Assembly (NCBI GenBank): GCA_964019135.1
Contig: OZ025250.1
Coordinates: forward strand, 54,869,357-54,933,356
Direction: 5' to 3'
Length of the DNA stretch: 64,000 nucleotides
Source of the DNA: Arenicola marina
Lineage: Eukaryota; Annelida; Polychaeta; Arenicolidae
Part shown: positions 46,161 through 58,195 of the stretch, piece by piece
Layout: every line of letters begins with the position of its first letter
Numbering within the stretch: the first letter of the stretch is position 1
Program-made: the position numbers and the translations under genes
Notes under the pieces: model-generated
The model's input: the letters and a program-made list of their open reading frames with translations, nothing else
Told to the model about the DNA's origin: nothing
Database searches by the model: none

Positions 46161-46544
46161 GCACTGTTTTAATTTATATTTTATTTAAAGGGGGTTGGCG
46201 GACAAGAAACATGCAGTTATATTTGTCTGTACGCAAGAGCTGCTGCAGTTTTTTGAAAAAAAAATGGGAGCGAGATGGGAGCGGGGGGCTTACACTGTCG
46301 ATGGAACAAACTCCACCAAGAATATTCCTTTCGTGAATCCCACCTTACGCATTTTGTTTTTGTTAAATCTAAGAGCTATTGTTACGAGACGTTGCAGGCA
46401 CATTAAGGGTGCCTCGCAGGTACCGTATGTCAAAAATCATGGTGATCCCATCAATACTGTCGGTTTCCAAGGCGACCAATGTATCCATTATGAGCCAATG
46501 GAATTATTTGTTCCTGCGATTTCGACAACTTGCCATAAAGGTAT
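46161..46544. other. no gene seen
   Basis: Overlapping weak open frames only. Confidence 0.35.
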
Positions 46545-46775
46545 CTCAACACCGCTTGGCAGGGGCTTTCGATCCGCCGCCTAGATGGATTATGCCCACA
46601 ATCACGGCGATCGGACGCGCAGTATTCGTTTCCAAGGCGACTGAAAATCCCATTATGAAAGAGAATTCGTAATTCAGCGAATTCGGTCAAAGGTCAAGTT
46701 CGTCACCTTGACTAGTGTAAATGTTGAGTGTTCGGCTGTAGCTCAAAAACTAGACGACATCTGAACACGAATGGT
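46545..46775 (+). repeat. dispersed repeat, copy 2 (first at 27.6 kb)
   Basis: Matches 27622-27955 from CCGCTTGGCA to ACATCTGAACAC. The middle part is about 70 bases shorter here. Confidence 0.75.
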
Positions 46776-46957
46776 GGATACAAGTGATGTAGCGTGACGC
46801 GAGGGCGAGAAAACAAGAACGCGAGGGTGGGAACGCGATATTGATCCCGCCCTCATATTCTCGCCCTCATATTCTCGCCCTCGCTTTCTCGCGATCTTGC
46901 ATGCTCAAGATTTCGCAAACTCGCCCGCGCGTTTGATCGCGCCATCGCGATCCATAG

Positions 46958-47370
46958 CCCGAAGCCATAGCCCGTCGACCGGATTCATAGTCGAGCGCAC
47001 AGAGCCATAGCTTGTGCACATAGCTTGAGACAAAGTCAGGAGCCCGAGACATGAGCCATAGCCCTAAACCCATATCCCGCGCCCGTATCCATAGCCCGAA
47101 AACCGGAGCCATAGTCCTGAGCCATATTCCGCACCCGTAGCCAAAGCCCGCACCCGGAGCCATAGCCCGGAGCCCGGAGCCATAGCTCGCACCCGGAGCC
47201 AAAGCCCGTGCACAGAGCCATAGCCCCGAACCCGGAGCAATAGCTCGAAGCCATAGCCTGGAATCCGAGGCAATAGCCGGGAGCCATACCAGGCACCCAG
47301 AGCCGTAGCCCGGAGCCCGGAGCCATAGCCCAAAGTCATGGCCCTGCACGGAACCTTTGTCCAGAACCAT
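46958..47370. repeat. degenerate GCCATAGCCCG-type tandem array
   Basis: Irregular units of 12-27 bases (AGCCATAGCCCG, CGGAGCCATAGC). It grades into the more regular array that follows and is probably its older edge. A run of ATTCTCGCCCTC-like repeats lies at 46850-46890. Confidence 0.8.
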
Positions 47371-48292
47371 ATTTCATCACACGGAGCCATAGCCCAGCGC
47401 ATGGAGCCATAGTCCAGTGCACTGAGCCATAGTCCAGCGCATGGAGCCATAGTCAAGTGCACCGTGCCATAGTCCAGCGCATGGAGCCATAGTCAAGTGC
47501 CCGGAGCCATAGTCCAGTGCCCGGAGCCATAGTCAAGTGTACCGTGCCATAGTCCAGCACATGGAGCCATAGTCCAGTGCACGGAGCCATAGTCCAGTGC
47601 CCGGAGCCATAGTCTAGTGCACGGATCCATAGTCCAGTGCACGGATCCATAGTCCAGTGCACGGATCCATAGTCCAGTGCACGGGCTATAGTCCGGTGCA
47701 CGGATCCATAGTCCAGTGCACGAAGCCATAGTCCAGTGCACTGAGCCATAGTCCAGTGCACGGAGCCATAGTCCAGTGCACGGATCCATAGTCCAGTGCA
47801 CGGATCCATAGTCCAGTGCACGGGCCATAGTCCAGTGCACGGATCCATAGTCCAGTGCACGAAGCCATAGTCCAGTGCACTGAGCCATAGTCCAGTGCAC
47901 GGAGCCATAGTCCAGTGCACGAAGCCATAGTCCAGTGCACTGAGCCATAGTCCAGTGCATGGAGCCATGGTCCTGCGCACGGTGCCATAGACCGGTACAC
48001 GAAGACATAGTCAAACGAATGGATCCATAGTCCAGCACACGGAGCCATAGTCCAGCGCACGGAGCCATAGTCCAGCGCACGGAGCCGTAGTCCAGCACAC
48101 AGAGCCATAGTCCCGCACACGGAGCCATAGTCCCGCACACGGAGCCATAATCCAGCGCACGGAGCCATAGTCCCGCACACGGGGCCATAGTCCAGCGCAC
48201 GGAGCCATAGTCCCGCACACGGAGCCATAGTCCCGCACACGGAGCCGTAGTCCAGCACACAGAGCCATAGTCCAGCGCATGGAGCCATAGCC
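47371..48292. repeat. 20-bp minisatellite, ~45 copies
   Basis: The unit is CCATAGTCCAGTGCACGGAG. Blocks of variants (CGGATC, CGAAGC, CTGAGC, then CCCGCACACGGAG toward 48.1-48.25 kb) recur in the same order at 47625-47760 and 47775-47945, showing duplication of multi-unit blocks. Minus-strand frames up to 255 residues (DYGSVHWTMAPCTGL repeats) reflect the lack of stops in the unit. Confidence 0.93.
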
Positions 48293-48305
48293 ATTATTTA
48301 TATAG

Positions 48306-48783
48306 ACTTGGGCGTGTGAGGCATCAGGCTTGGGCGTGTGAAGCATCAGGCTTGGGCGTGTGGGGCATCAGGCTTGGGCGTGTGAGGCATCAGGCTTGGG
48401 CGTGTGAGGCATCAGGCTTGGGCGTGTGGGGCATCAGGCTTGGGCGTGTGGGACATCAGGCTTGGGCGTGTGAGGCATCAGGCTTGGGCGTGTGAGGCAT
48501 CAGGCTTGGGCGTGTGAGGTGTCAAGCCTGGGCGTGTGAGACATCAGGCTTGGGCGTGTGGGGCATCAGGCTTGGGCGTGTGAGGCGTCAGGCTTGGGCG
48601 TGTGAAGCTTCAGGCTTGGGCGTGTGAGGCGTCAGGCTTGGGCGTGTGAGGTGTCAGGCTTGGGCGTGTGAGGCATCAGGCTTGGGCGTGTGAAGCAACA
48701 GGCCTGGGCGTGTGAGGTGTCAAGCTTGGGCGTGTGAAGCATCAGGCCTGGGCGTGTGAGGTGTCAAGCTTGGGCGTGTGAGA
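48306..48783. repeat. 22-bp minisatellite, ~21 copies
   Basis: The unit is GCTTGGGCGTGTGAGGCATCAG condensed in near-identical copies; the unit word GGGCGTGTG is invariant. It directly abuts the preceding unrelated array, with only about 15 bases between them. Confidence 0.93.
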
Positions 48784-49179
48784 TTGTGGGGCCTGCCCAA
48801 TAGTACCCCTACAGACTACATGTTGTCTTGAGATGTCTGTCGCTGTCTACATTTCCACCCTAATCTTTGCGGCCACCCTTTGGAATGAGGCCAATAAATA
48901 TTATTATCGTCACAAACGAGAAGTAATTTGTTCCTTTATTAGAACGGATCTGGAAATCAGACGTCCCAGCTGTTAATGTGTGAGGTTAATCTTTGAATTT
49001 TGTCGATCCTACTTTAATTGGCTAACAGTATATCACACTGGATGACTTGAAGTTGAGGCCTCTTCAGCGCCACCACCCTCTTCTCACGCAAATCGATATT
49101 ACGCTTGGCAAATTTAAAACATAATCCTTGGTGCCACTTTGAGGGCGAACATATAGCGAAGCCATACCAACGGCTGGCC
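48784..49179. other. no gene seen
   Basis: The segment 48785-48915 ends in GAGGCCAATAAATATTATTA, resembling the 3' tail of a LINE or SINE. Otherwise unassigned. Confidence 0.4.
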
Positions 49180-49570
49180 CACAGCAAACACAAACCCTCA
49201 CCATACCCCTGCCCCCGGCCCACACAAACCCTCGCCGTACCAACCCCTGCCCGAGGCCCACACTAACTCTCGCAGTACCATCCCCTGCCCCCGGCCCACA
49301 CACTCCCTCGCCGTGCCAACGCCTGCCCCCGGCACACACAAACCCTCCCCATACCAACGCCTGCCCCAGGCCCACACACACCCTCCCCATACCAACGCCT
49401 GCCCCAGGCCCATGCAAACCCTCCCCGTACCAACGCCGCACTCTAGGCCCACACAAACCTTCACCATACCAACCCCTGCCCCAGGCCCATACAAACCATC
49501 CCCTTACCAATGCCTGTCCCCGGCCCACACACACCCTCTCTGTGCCAACGGCTGCCCCCGGCCACCACAC
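49180..49570. repeat. 38-bp C-rich minisatellite, ~10 copies
   Basis: The unit is CTGCCCCAGGCCCACACACA CCCTCCCCATACCAACGC. Minus-strand Gly/Trp-rich frames (CVGLGQALVWGGF-like) are artefacts of it. Confidence 0.9.
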
Positions 49571-51257
49571 AACCTCCCCGTCCCACCTCGCAGTCAAGCC
49601 TAATGATCCTGGACACAGAGGGGACGTTTCGCGGGCTCTCGTATCGTACATCATTGGGGTGCTCCACACGGCTGATAGCTTTAAGGGCTCTCGGCGTGTG
49701 GGGTATAGCTGGTCCGAGGTGATCGCCTGGCTTGCACAGCCCGAAACTGATCAAACACATTCGAATAACTTTTACGTAACTCACGCGGTGCAGCCACCCC
49801 GACCGCTCACTGAGTTTCTGAGATTGGGGCTTGTAGCATTGGCGACGAGCAACAGACCGACGGATGGGCAAGCGACCTGCTATATTAGCAAGCGATTGTC
49901 GAAAACAGACATTTACACGTTTGAATAATAAAAATCTGACCTTCATTTCATCGAATGTGTTCTTAAACAGAATAATTTAGTGCAACTTGTGAGAACTATT
50001 TCCTCTCACGGATAGGTCTTACCCGGTGGTTATGAAGTCGTTAATCAAACCTTAAGTAGTTCGGAGGAGCGCGTAGGAAGCGAGGGAAGCGGCGGCAGTT
50101 TAATTTGAATGTTATGTTTAATTTCACCGTGACTATCGATCACACTATCAGGCAATGCCTATATTATATCTGGTTGTAAATACAAAATATTTATATTGCT
50201 GCCTTATTGACATTTATAACATTTGGGCTTGGAACCAGCCATCTCTAGAAGATCCCAACTGGAGTTCTCCATTAATGAAGTGTTGCCATCTAGTGGCATC
50301 GCTATGAGAGTGGAGAGGCATATAGTAGGGCGACGGTGAAGGTGAAGGTGTCACCAAAGTTGCTAACAATCAAACACTCACACACTTTTGTAATGATAAA
50401 CTACCATCGTTATGCCCTGCACCACAGATAAACAAGCAGCCACAGACATCTCTGGGACTAGACGGATACGTGCTTTGGGTTTAAAATAATACTCGCACGT
50501 AGGTCGATACATAAGGGCCACTCTGAAAGAGTCAACAAGCACACCACTGCAATGGGGACGGCGACCACCCTGAAGATTAGTGTATATGTGGTGGGTGGAG
50601 TGGGGTGGATATGTAATAAACATACACTCCAAGCCCTGATATCCATGCTGTATATGACTGGGGTGCTCGTTGCAAAATGTCTGCCCTGTGAGGTAAAACT
50701 CCTGGCACTCTCATGCCCTTCTTATCTTGTCCTGGCACTCCCATTACCTTCGTATCATCTGGGTCTCCCATTCCCTTCTTTTTCTTATCATGGCACTCCC
50801 ACTCCCTCCTTGCCCCCTCCTGACACTCCAATTCCCTCATAATCCTGTTCATTCTAGAAACCGCCGCACGGGTCTGTCGCACACAGACGGGCGCATGCCA
50901 ACCAAACCATACAGGATAAAAAAAATTCATATTTCGATATTGGAAATACAAGAGGTGTTGACTCTATACTTGTTTCTTGACTTGTTAGGATGTTTTATTG
51001 ATGTCGATTAAATCTTTCATCCATCGCAGCGTTCACTACTATTAGTTCATAAATACCTCTATGAATTGATGCAGCATTATCCCCTTCAGTATTATACTTG
51101 CCTCGCGAGCTCGAATAAAATACACCCCTAGAATACAGGCCTTTTCATGTATTTATCATTTCTAAGAGAAACGCACCCCTTTGCAACAAGTGGCCTACGC
51201 CCCCGATAACTGTAAATCAAAGACAACTCCCTTATTCCGTGGAATTCTGAGAGACTT
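49571..51257. other. no gene seen
   Basis: Bases 50695-50840 are degenerate copies of a CTCCTGGCACTCCCATTCCC word, the same type as the 59-bp array at 26-27.6 kb. The remainder is unassigned. Confidence 0.45.
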
Positions 51258-51378
51258 GTGTTGTGTATTCTCGTTGTAATATCTGTAGGTAAGTGGTTAA
51301 TTTCTTACGACCGCAAACGGCTCTTTAACAAACCGGCGATATTTATTACAAATCACGCTGCAGGATATGCATTGTCAC
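51258..51378 (+). repeat. dispersed repeat shared with 17.2 kb
   Basis: Second copy of the segment at 17217-17357. It ends directly at the C-rich repeat that precedes the carrier exon. Confidence 0.6.
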
Positions 51379-51379
51379 C

Positions 51380-51510
51380 CACAGGCAGACCCCCCGCACC
51401 ACCCAACCACAGACGCCCCCCACACCACCCAACCACAGACACCCCCAACACCACCCACGTGACCCCCATACCACCCACGTGATGCCCAACCCACCCACAG
51501 ACCCCCACAC
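51380..51510. repeat. short C-rich tandem repeat
   Basis: About 25-base units of the type CACCACCCAACCACAGACSC. It lies just inside the intron downstream (on the minus strand) of the carrier exon. Confidence 0.75.
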
Positions 51511-51517
51511 CACCCAC

Positions 51518-51724
51518 CTGCAGCCCCTCCACGTATTGCTGGCTGCTGGAGAAGGTGGAGAGCTGGGCGTCCGAGCCAACCATGACCCTGGGAACGGCCC
51601 CGGAGAGACCCCGCACGCCGTGCTGGCGGTAGATGGCGAGCAGGGCGCTGAACATGCCCGTGTGGTGGTGCTGGAAGCCCACGGCTATTTGCTGGGCCGA
51701 CAGCGCCTGCAGATGGGTCTTCAC
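51518..51724 (-). CDS. single exon of an SLC25A34/35-like mitochondrial carrier
   Basis: The exon encodes 69 residues of the second carrier repeat: [16 protein letters not shown], a [19 protein letters not shown] segment, [13 protein letters not shown] and [11 protein letters not shown]25A34/35 proteins have VKTHLQ followed by AVGHQ, GMF..L and VGS..QL.TFSS at these positions. This family sits in the mitochondrial inner membrane; its substrates are not well established. Borders are TTTTACCAG| (acceptor) and CTGCAG|GTGGGT (donor), phase 0 on both sides. Family members have a GLWRG..GG stretch where this reads GLSGA, so about four residues including the conserved Trp-Arg-Gly are missing in frame. 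The flanking exons were not found in the window, so it may be an isolated or decaying exon. Confidence 0.85.
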
Positions 51725-51794
51725 CTGGTAAAACACATTGAGCAATTACTTCCACCCGCTACGTGGCGCCACGCTGTCGACCCTAAACCGAACC

Positions 51795-51975
51795 CCTGTC
51801 CTTAAGCCATATGTCTGACCGCTAATCCCTAACCCTCAATCACTCACCCATAATGCCCGATCCCTGACCGCTAATATCCCGAATATCTGACCCCTAATCC
51901 TCGATATTTGACCGCTAATCCTCAATCGCTGATCCCTGATCCCCAATCCCTGACCCCTAACCCTTAATCCTCGAC
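51795..51975. repeat. degenerate CCCTAATCC-type repeat
   Basis: Irregular 12-15-base words such as GACCCCTAATCC and CGATCCCTGACC. It superficially resembles a telomeric complement (CCCTAA) but the period is not six. Confidence 0.6.
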
Positions 51976-54439
51976 CCTAACATGAATCTGGGGAGTGTAA
52001 CGGCGATGAGGGACACATTAGACCCGGAAGACACACAAGGTCCCCATATACGCGAGATATGAGGAATGCCTTGCTTTAACATGGACCAATGACCTATTGA
52101 GTCAACAAGGCACCTTGTAAAATACGTTGCGAAAGAAACATGATGGGCTTGGCCACGGGATTGCAACAAATTTAAACGTTACTTCCAAACGGCATCTGGT
52201 GAAACATCAAAATATCACATAACGGTAAAAGGGTGTTCATCGGCTGGGCTCCCTTGTTGTGGAAGTCAATCACCGAAAGGGTTTATTATCCTGCTAAAAG
52301 GCAGACATTTGCACAGGTGGGGTTTGAACTCACGGACCGGCCGCTTTAGCGAAGTTCAGACGACTTAGGACGGATTTCCATCTAATGGCGGAACGCGCCA
52401 TACAGGTCATGCGTGGATAAAAAAGTCACTTTTAAGATAGTTTTGGCGCGCAAAAACGCTAAACTGGATTACCAAACGCTGCCGGTGCAATGAAATGGGG
52501 CAGCATGAAACCTCCCATAGGTTGAGGAAATGGTACATTTCTTCGTTCGTTATTACGATTACCGCATTACCGTATGTTCAGGGGTAAAAGTCGCGGCTCT
52601 TTCTTTGTGGTCTCTCAATGTGACTTCAAGGTGTTTTTAAAACAAATTTAGCGGAGCCTCGATGAAGACGCAGGGGGAGGGGGCGGGGGGGGGTGGGGGG
52701 TGGGCGGAGGGGTTACACGTGGCTACAGTTTCCTTGGAGAAACATAAGACACGTTGTGTCAGTCTTTGAGGAACAATCCGTGATCCAAATCTGTGAGTCA
52801 ACGACTAAACGGAGAAGTATTTGACGCTGTTTTACTATCACGCCGCCGGGCGACATATAATGCGGAAATTACGGTAGATTCATGGTCTAAGTTTACACCC
52901 AGCCTGCAGTGGCCCTTCGCTTGGACACAGTGGCTCGTTGTTTAACCCCATAACCGCCCACACTCCACAACGTGATACCTTGTTGAGGCAACCACCGTGT
53001 CGGCACGAGTAGGGCCATAGCGGCAGACACGCGCAGTAAACTGCCTTCGCCGTGTAAAGTGGACGTTGAATTGTGAAGTGGCGGTAAAACAGAATAAAAC
53101 TTCCTGGCTGAGGGTTAGGTCGACAGGGGGAATCTTGTGTGCTGCCATCAGTTTGTAACATGTGGCGCAATATCGTTATCAGTATCTGATTGTTCTGGGA
53201 GGTAGTTATAACTATACATATACCCTTAATATCTGGTGTATTATGCGCACCTTTTTTCGTCCCGTCCGAAGGGTGCGACTTATATATGACCCAAGTCTAA
53301 GCTTTTTTCTCAGAACACGCCCCACTCCCCCCCCCCCCACCCCCACCCCTGGCCAACTTGACCCCGGCGGGGAGATCGGGGTCTTTCTTCGATTGCCCGT
53401 GGTTATCATAATCCCATCCGGCGATTGAATCTAATTACTCCGGGGCCAATTGTAGAACCACTGTCGCACAGACAAACTAAAAACCAACGGTGAGATTATC
53501 GCTGATTGGCCGAGTTGAGAATATCCCGGTATAATTTCCACATGACCCAATATATTACACAATACGAAAAGAGTATTTATTATTTGTTATCAACTTTATT
53601 ATTATGCTTCCCTAGCACTTGATACATATACATATATATATATTGACGCATAAGTTTCATATGGACTGATCTGGGTCTGATCGATGACCTTTACCTCCAT
53701 CACATACAGTCTTTAGATGTCTTCGATGAAAACCCCCAAAACATCATTAGGTGATTATCAAGCAGGATGCACATATCATTATGCTATGCTTCATCGCTGG
53801 TATCACAGGATACACCTACCAACTTGAGCCGGTCAAATCAAATGCTTGAATTTGACACAATATAATATTTAAGGTGGCAGTGAAACAGGTCTAATATAAT
53901 GAAATGATATGCATTATGTATCAATGATTTTGATAGGCCAGTGGGTGGGTCCCAATGTCTCAGAGCTCATTGAAATTATGGGACATCCGACAAATAATGA
54001 GACATTAATTTAAATGAAATAGTGCGTAGTCTCCTCACTATCTGAGCGTCACCATGTCCCCTCACAGCTCAATGAAAAATGCGTCATTTGAAGATCATTT
54101 GTGCGCCAAATGATGCAGGACGCGTACCTATCAGTATCGCAGGTGTATAATTCATTCCTTGGACTCAAATACCCAAGAACATCTCATGGTTGGGAGAGAG
54201 AGAGCCACCAAGAAACAAACTCGCATGCTGTACCACAGGGTGCAAGCACAAGGATTTGGGATAGGATTTTCAGATTGGTTTAAATATATCCTCTAAAGAT
54301 AATATAATGAGAATACTAAAAATGTAACCATCACTCTTTAAAACTGGGTCATACACCAAAAAGAAAGCATTCTACACAAAATATTGGGTTTTAAACCAAA
54401 CACGTGGAACCTGCTCTTGAGATAGGATGCAATTTATAT
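51976..54439. other. no gene established
   Basis: A B-box-like tRNA relic, reverse complement GTGAGTTCAAACCCCACC, is at about 52316-52335. G-rich tracts are at 52672-52705. Poly-C is at 53325-53345, preceded by GGGTGCGACTTATATAT, a word typical of some small dispersed elements. Bases 53560-54050 are AT-rich. None of the missing carrier exons was recognised. Confidence 0.4.
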
Positions 54440-55270
54440 GTGTGTCACACCAGTGTCACACTGGTCTGGTCAGTGTCACTCTGGTCTGGTCAGTGCCACA
54501 CTGGTTGTTGGTGCCACATTGGTCTAGTCAGTGCCACACTGGTCTGGTGAGCGTCACACTGGTCTGGTCAGTGTCACTCTAGTCTGGTCAGTGCCAGACT
54601 GGTCTGGCCAGAGTGCCGCATTGGTCTGGTGAGCGCCACACTGGTCTGGTCAGAGTGCCACACTGGTCTGGTCAGTGTCACTCTGGTCTGGTCAGTGCCA
54701 CACTGGTTGTTGGTGCCACATTGGTCTAGTCAGTGCCACACTGGTCTGGTGATTGTCACACTGGTCTGGTCAGTGTCACTCTAGTCTGGTCAGTGCCAGA
54801 CTGGTCTGGCCAGAGTGCCGCACTGGTCTGGTGAGCGCCACACTGGTCTGGTCAGAGTGCCACACTGGTCTGGTCAGTGTCACTCTGGTCTGGTCAGTGC
54901 CACACTGGTCGTCGGTGCCACATTGGTCTAGTCAGTGCCACACTGGTCTGGTGAGTGTCACACTGGTCTGGTAAGTGTCACTCTGGTCTGGTAAGTGTCA
55001 CTCTGGTCTGGTCAGTGCCACACTGGTTGTCGGTGCCACATTGGTCTAGTCAGTGTCACACTGGTCTGGGGAGTGTCACACTAGTCTGGTAAATGTCACT
55101 CTGGTCTGGTCAGTGCTACACTGGTTGTCGGTGCCACATTGGTCTAGTCAGTGCCACACGGTCTGGTGAGTGTCACACTGGTCTGGCCAGTGTCACACTG
55201 GTCTGGTCAGTGCCGCACTGGTCTGGTGAGCGCCACACTGGTCTGGTCAGAGTGCCACACTGGTCTGGTC
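54440..55270. repeat. 20-bp satellite with ~200-bp higher-order unit
   Basis: The basic unit is GTGCCACACTGGTCTGGTCA. Diagnostic variants (GGTTGTTGGTGCCACATTGG, CAGAGTGCC, GGTGAGCG) recur in the same order with a spacing of about 200 bases (for example near 54503, 54706 and 54908). This is a higher-order repeat. Confidence 0.92.
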
Positions 55271-57465
55271 TGAGGTAGGTAGACTTGCAATTAGATATTA
55301 ATAACTGTAAGAAGCGAGCCATGAAATACTGGTTTAAATTCCTAGCAGACTAATCAAAGCTGCACACAACATGTTAAAAACATAAAGCTGGGCTACGCAG
55401 GTGAAAATCTGATTGTTTATTCAGATATGGTTCTGGTTATGTGTGGATCATGCAGAGAGTTTTGGGACCCAGTTTGTTTCATTCCCAGCCAGCCAGAAAT
55501 ATTCCCTCGCCGTATTGGTACTCTAATATGAGTACAAATACAATCCTGTCATCTGATATCGCCACTAAAAGCTACAAAATGTGTTCATTGTCAACGCGTT
55601 TAGATGACGGTTTAGATGAAGTCGAGTCACAAGTTGAGTCGAGTCGGGGTCAGTTGGTGGGAGTTAGTTGGAGGGAGTTGGTCCGTTGGGGTTAGTTGGT
55701 GGTAGTTGGTTAGGGAGTCACTTAGATTGAGTTGAGGACAGAAAATGGACTTACTTGTGTTATAGACGTTTATTAAAAAAAGCAGGAAACAAGAACGAAC
55801 CGGCCATGCGAGAGAAATATTACAGTACCTTAGCTATAGGTAAGCTACACTGTTACTGCTCGTGTTCTGTGCGACCGCACACGCACACCTTGCTGACATT
55901 TGCTGACCTTTAGACATCAGGTATGTATGAAGTGGCATTCATGTATCAAGATTACTACCACCTAACCTAGAACACGGGATTGAGAACCCCTTCAGACACT
56001 CTGAAGTGTGTCCTCTGTCACTAAGTGCGCTTTAATTCCCTGGCAACATCACTTGAGCCAGGCGGTGACGCCTGGTCGACGTGATAACGCTCAGCAAGGT
56101 GACTTTAAAGCGTAGTAGTCCACACACATACTCATGTTTCTAAAAAAAATCTGTCCAAAACTATGTTTCCGTCGCAACAAGCTGTGTGTACTGGCATTTT
56201 TGCAAACTTTGTGTCCTAACTTTTGTGTCAGAATTTCTGGCATGTTTGAATTGAGGAAACAAAGCTTCCACATCAATAATATTGCAATCAATGAGAACTG
56301 ACTCACTATAACATGGCAGCAAGTGGGATCGTGTAACAACACCAGATTAAGACGCAGCTTTAACAGTTAAATTACTACCCCACAATCGGGCAGCATGGAC
56401 TCAGAGACGCTGTGCTTGCCGCCCCGACCTTTGCCACCTTTAAGTGGCGTGGTGAAGTCATGGAGGTAGCTGGAATTGCGCCAAAGTGTTTATGAAAAAA
56501 CTAAATCAATAAATAACGCCCCCCTCTCAAGCACCGCCATTTTATTGATGGTGGTGCACTATCGTCAACCATTGCAGGTTCAAACTGGTACCCGATTAAA
56601 TCATCAGTTGGTGTACATTCGGTGTTTGCTTCAACTTCTTCGTCCAAGTCGCCATAAGTTTGTTCTTGCTCCGCCATATTGTAAACATCAGGAAGTACCA
56701 TCCGCGTAAAAACGTGCGATATTTTTAGCTACAGCCATCGTATGATACCCCGCCTCCCGAGCGCAAGCCGCCGAAAATTAAAGATCCGACGAATCAGCAT
56801 GTGATGAGGTCGACCGAACCACGCACCCGTGGCATCCGCGTGCATGATAAATACGCCACAGAATAATTAAATATGGATTAATCTTGCCAAACATTAGTAA
56901 AACAAAGAATATACACAATTCAGTGACCAAAATCGATTTCGGGCCAAAGAGCGTGTCTTTCTGAACGTGCTGAACCAAACCTCTACGTTCTACGATGATT
57001 ATAAATTGAAACTAGGATTTCAGGATTTCAGCAGCTTGACTATTGAATATACTATGGAGTCCCTTGGTTTGAAATTTAAATTGGAAACAAAAGCGTCGTT
57101 TTGGCGTCAAGGCGTGGCCCACAAATTAAATCAGCGGCATGGGTGAACGGTATTACTAATGACCCTTTCTGTTTTATTACACTTTTTTGGAACTCAGAGT
57201 TATGGTAGCGGTCGCTTAAGTAAGTGAACATGAATCAACTGCACTATTTGCTCCTATCACGTTAACAATTTTGACGTAATTTGACGAACGCATCCCACCT
57301 GCGCAGTAAAGGTACACAGGCCAGTTGTCACATGATACACCATACAACGTCAAATGAACCGAAAGTTGCTCTAACGCATAATAACAGTACAGTCCTCTTT
57401 TCAAATCTGGAATGTCATGCATTGCGCCATCAGTGGCCAATGTGCAGGCTGCAGGCGATATGTAG
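55271..57465. other. no gene seen
   Basis: A short GAGTCGAGTTGGGGTTAGTTGGTGG-like degenerate repeat lies at 55615-55725. The rest is unassigned. The string TTCAAACTGG with its upstream CGTCAACC recurs at about 56563 and 58386. Confidence 0.4.
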
Positions 57466-57535
57466 GGTTATGGTCATGGTTAGGTTAAGGTTAGGGTTAG
57501 CTAAGGATAGCTAGGGTTAGGGTTAGGGACAATGT
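57466..57535 (+). repeat. degenerate interstitial telomere-like repeat
   Basis: TTAGGGTTAG words with variants (GGTTATGG, GGATAGC) over about 70 bases. It suggests that TTAGGG is the telomere repeat of this lineage, which would fit deuterostomes or molluscs better than insects. It is too short and degraded to mark a chromosome end. Confidence 0.6.
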
Positions 57536-57904
57536 GCGCACTGTATTAACCGATATTTCCGGAATTACAGGTAAAACCGTGGTTTGTGCCGGTGACGTCA
57601 CGATGACGTCATGTGACGCATCTTCCTCTCGCGTGTGAGTTTTAAACCCACCAAACATTCAAGAGTATGTTCCGACCACTTTGAGAACAATTGTTTTGAG
57701 TCAACCCGGCTGCTACCTTCACGCAACACCATTCCCCACCACCCCTATTGACGGCCACCCCACCCACCCTAACCCACACGGCCGTTCCGTAGTACTGCAG
57801 TTCTGTCCATACACTGTTCAATGACAGTGAGTTTCTAAAGCAGCAGCTGTATCAAGTTACATACTGCGGTTCCGGGGGGGGGGGGGGGGGGGTGCAGGGG
57901 GGAA

Positions 57905-58195
57905 GGAGGGGGGGGGGGCAGTACATACAGTTAGGTATATACATGTGCCGCCCAAATGACCCCGTTTCGCCTTTTTTCTCTCAATCCCCGAAAGAAAGTC
58001 AACAATTTTTCTCGATAAGCCCATCTGAGATTTTTTCAAACCTTTCTTGACTATATTGTCTAATTGATATCGAAAGTGTTCAAATAATTTTCCTCCAGAC
58101 ACTTTGTCATGAATGTCAGTGTCTATTTTATATACTTTTTTAACCAAAACTTCTCGCTCAGTTATCGGGCAATTTACATCCTCTCTACGTCATGG
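57905..58195. mobile_element. poly-G-ended non-autonomous element, copy 2
   Basis: From GGGGGGCAGTACATACAG through GTGCCGCCCAAATGACCCC, GCCCATCTGAGA, TTGATATCGAAAGTGTTCAA and CCTCTCTACG.C.TGGGCG. It is about 130 bases shorter than copy 3 through an internal gap. A pure poly-G run sits outside its left end (57872-57892). Confidence 0.7.

Noticed and set aside
47453-48346. Long minus-strand frames with a repeated DYGSVHWTMAPCTGLW-like product
   Set aside because: They arise from a 20-bp DNA repeat with no stop on that strand. Three phases are open at once and there is no start, signal or family.
49064-49669. Gly/Trp-rich 201-residue minus-strand frame
   Set aside because: Product of the 38-bp C-rich array.
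51795-51975. Telomere repeat (CCCTAA)n
   Set aside because: Words resemble it, but the period is irregular and longer than six bases.
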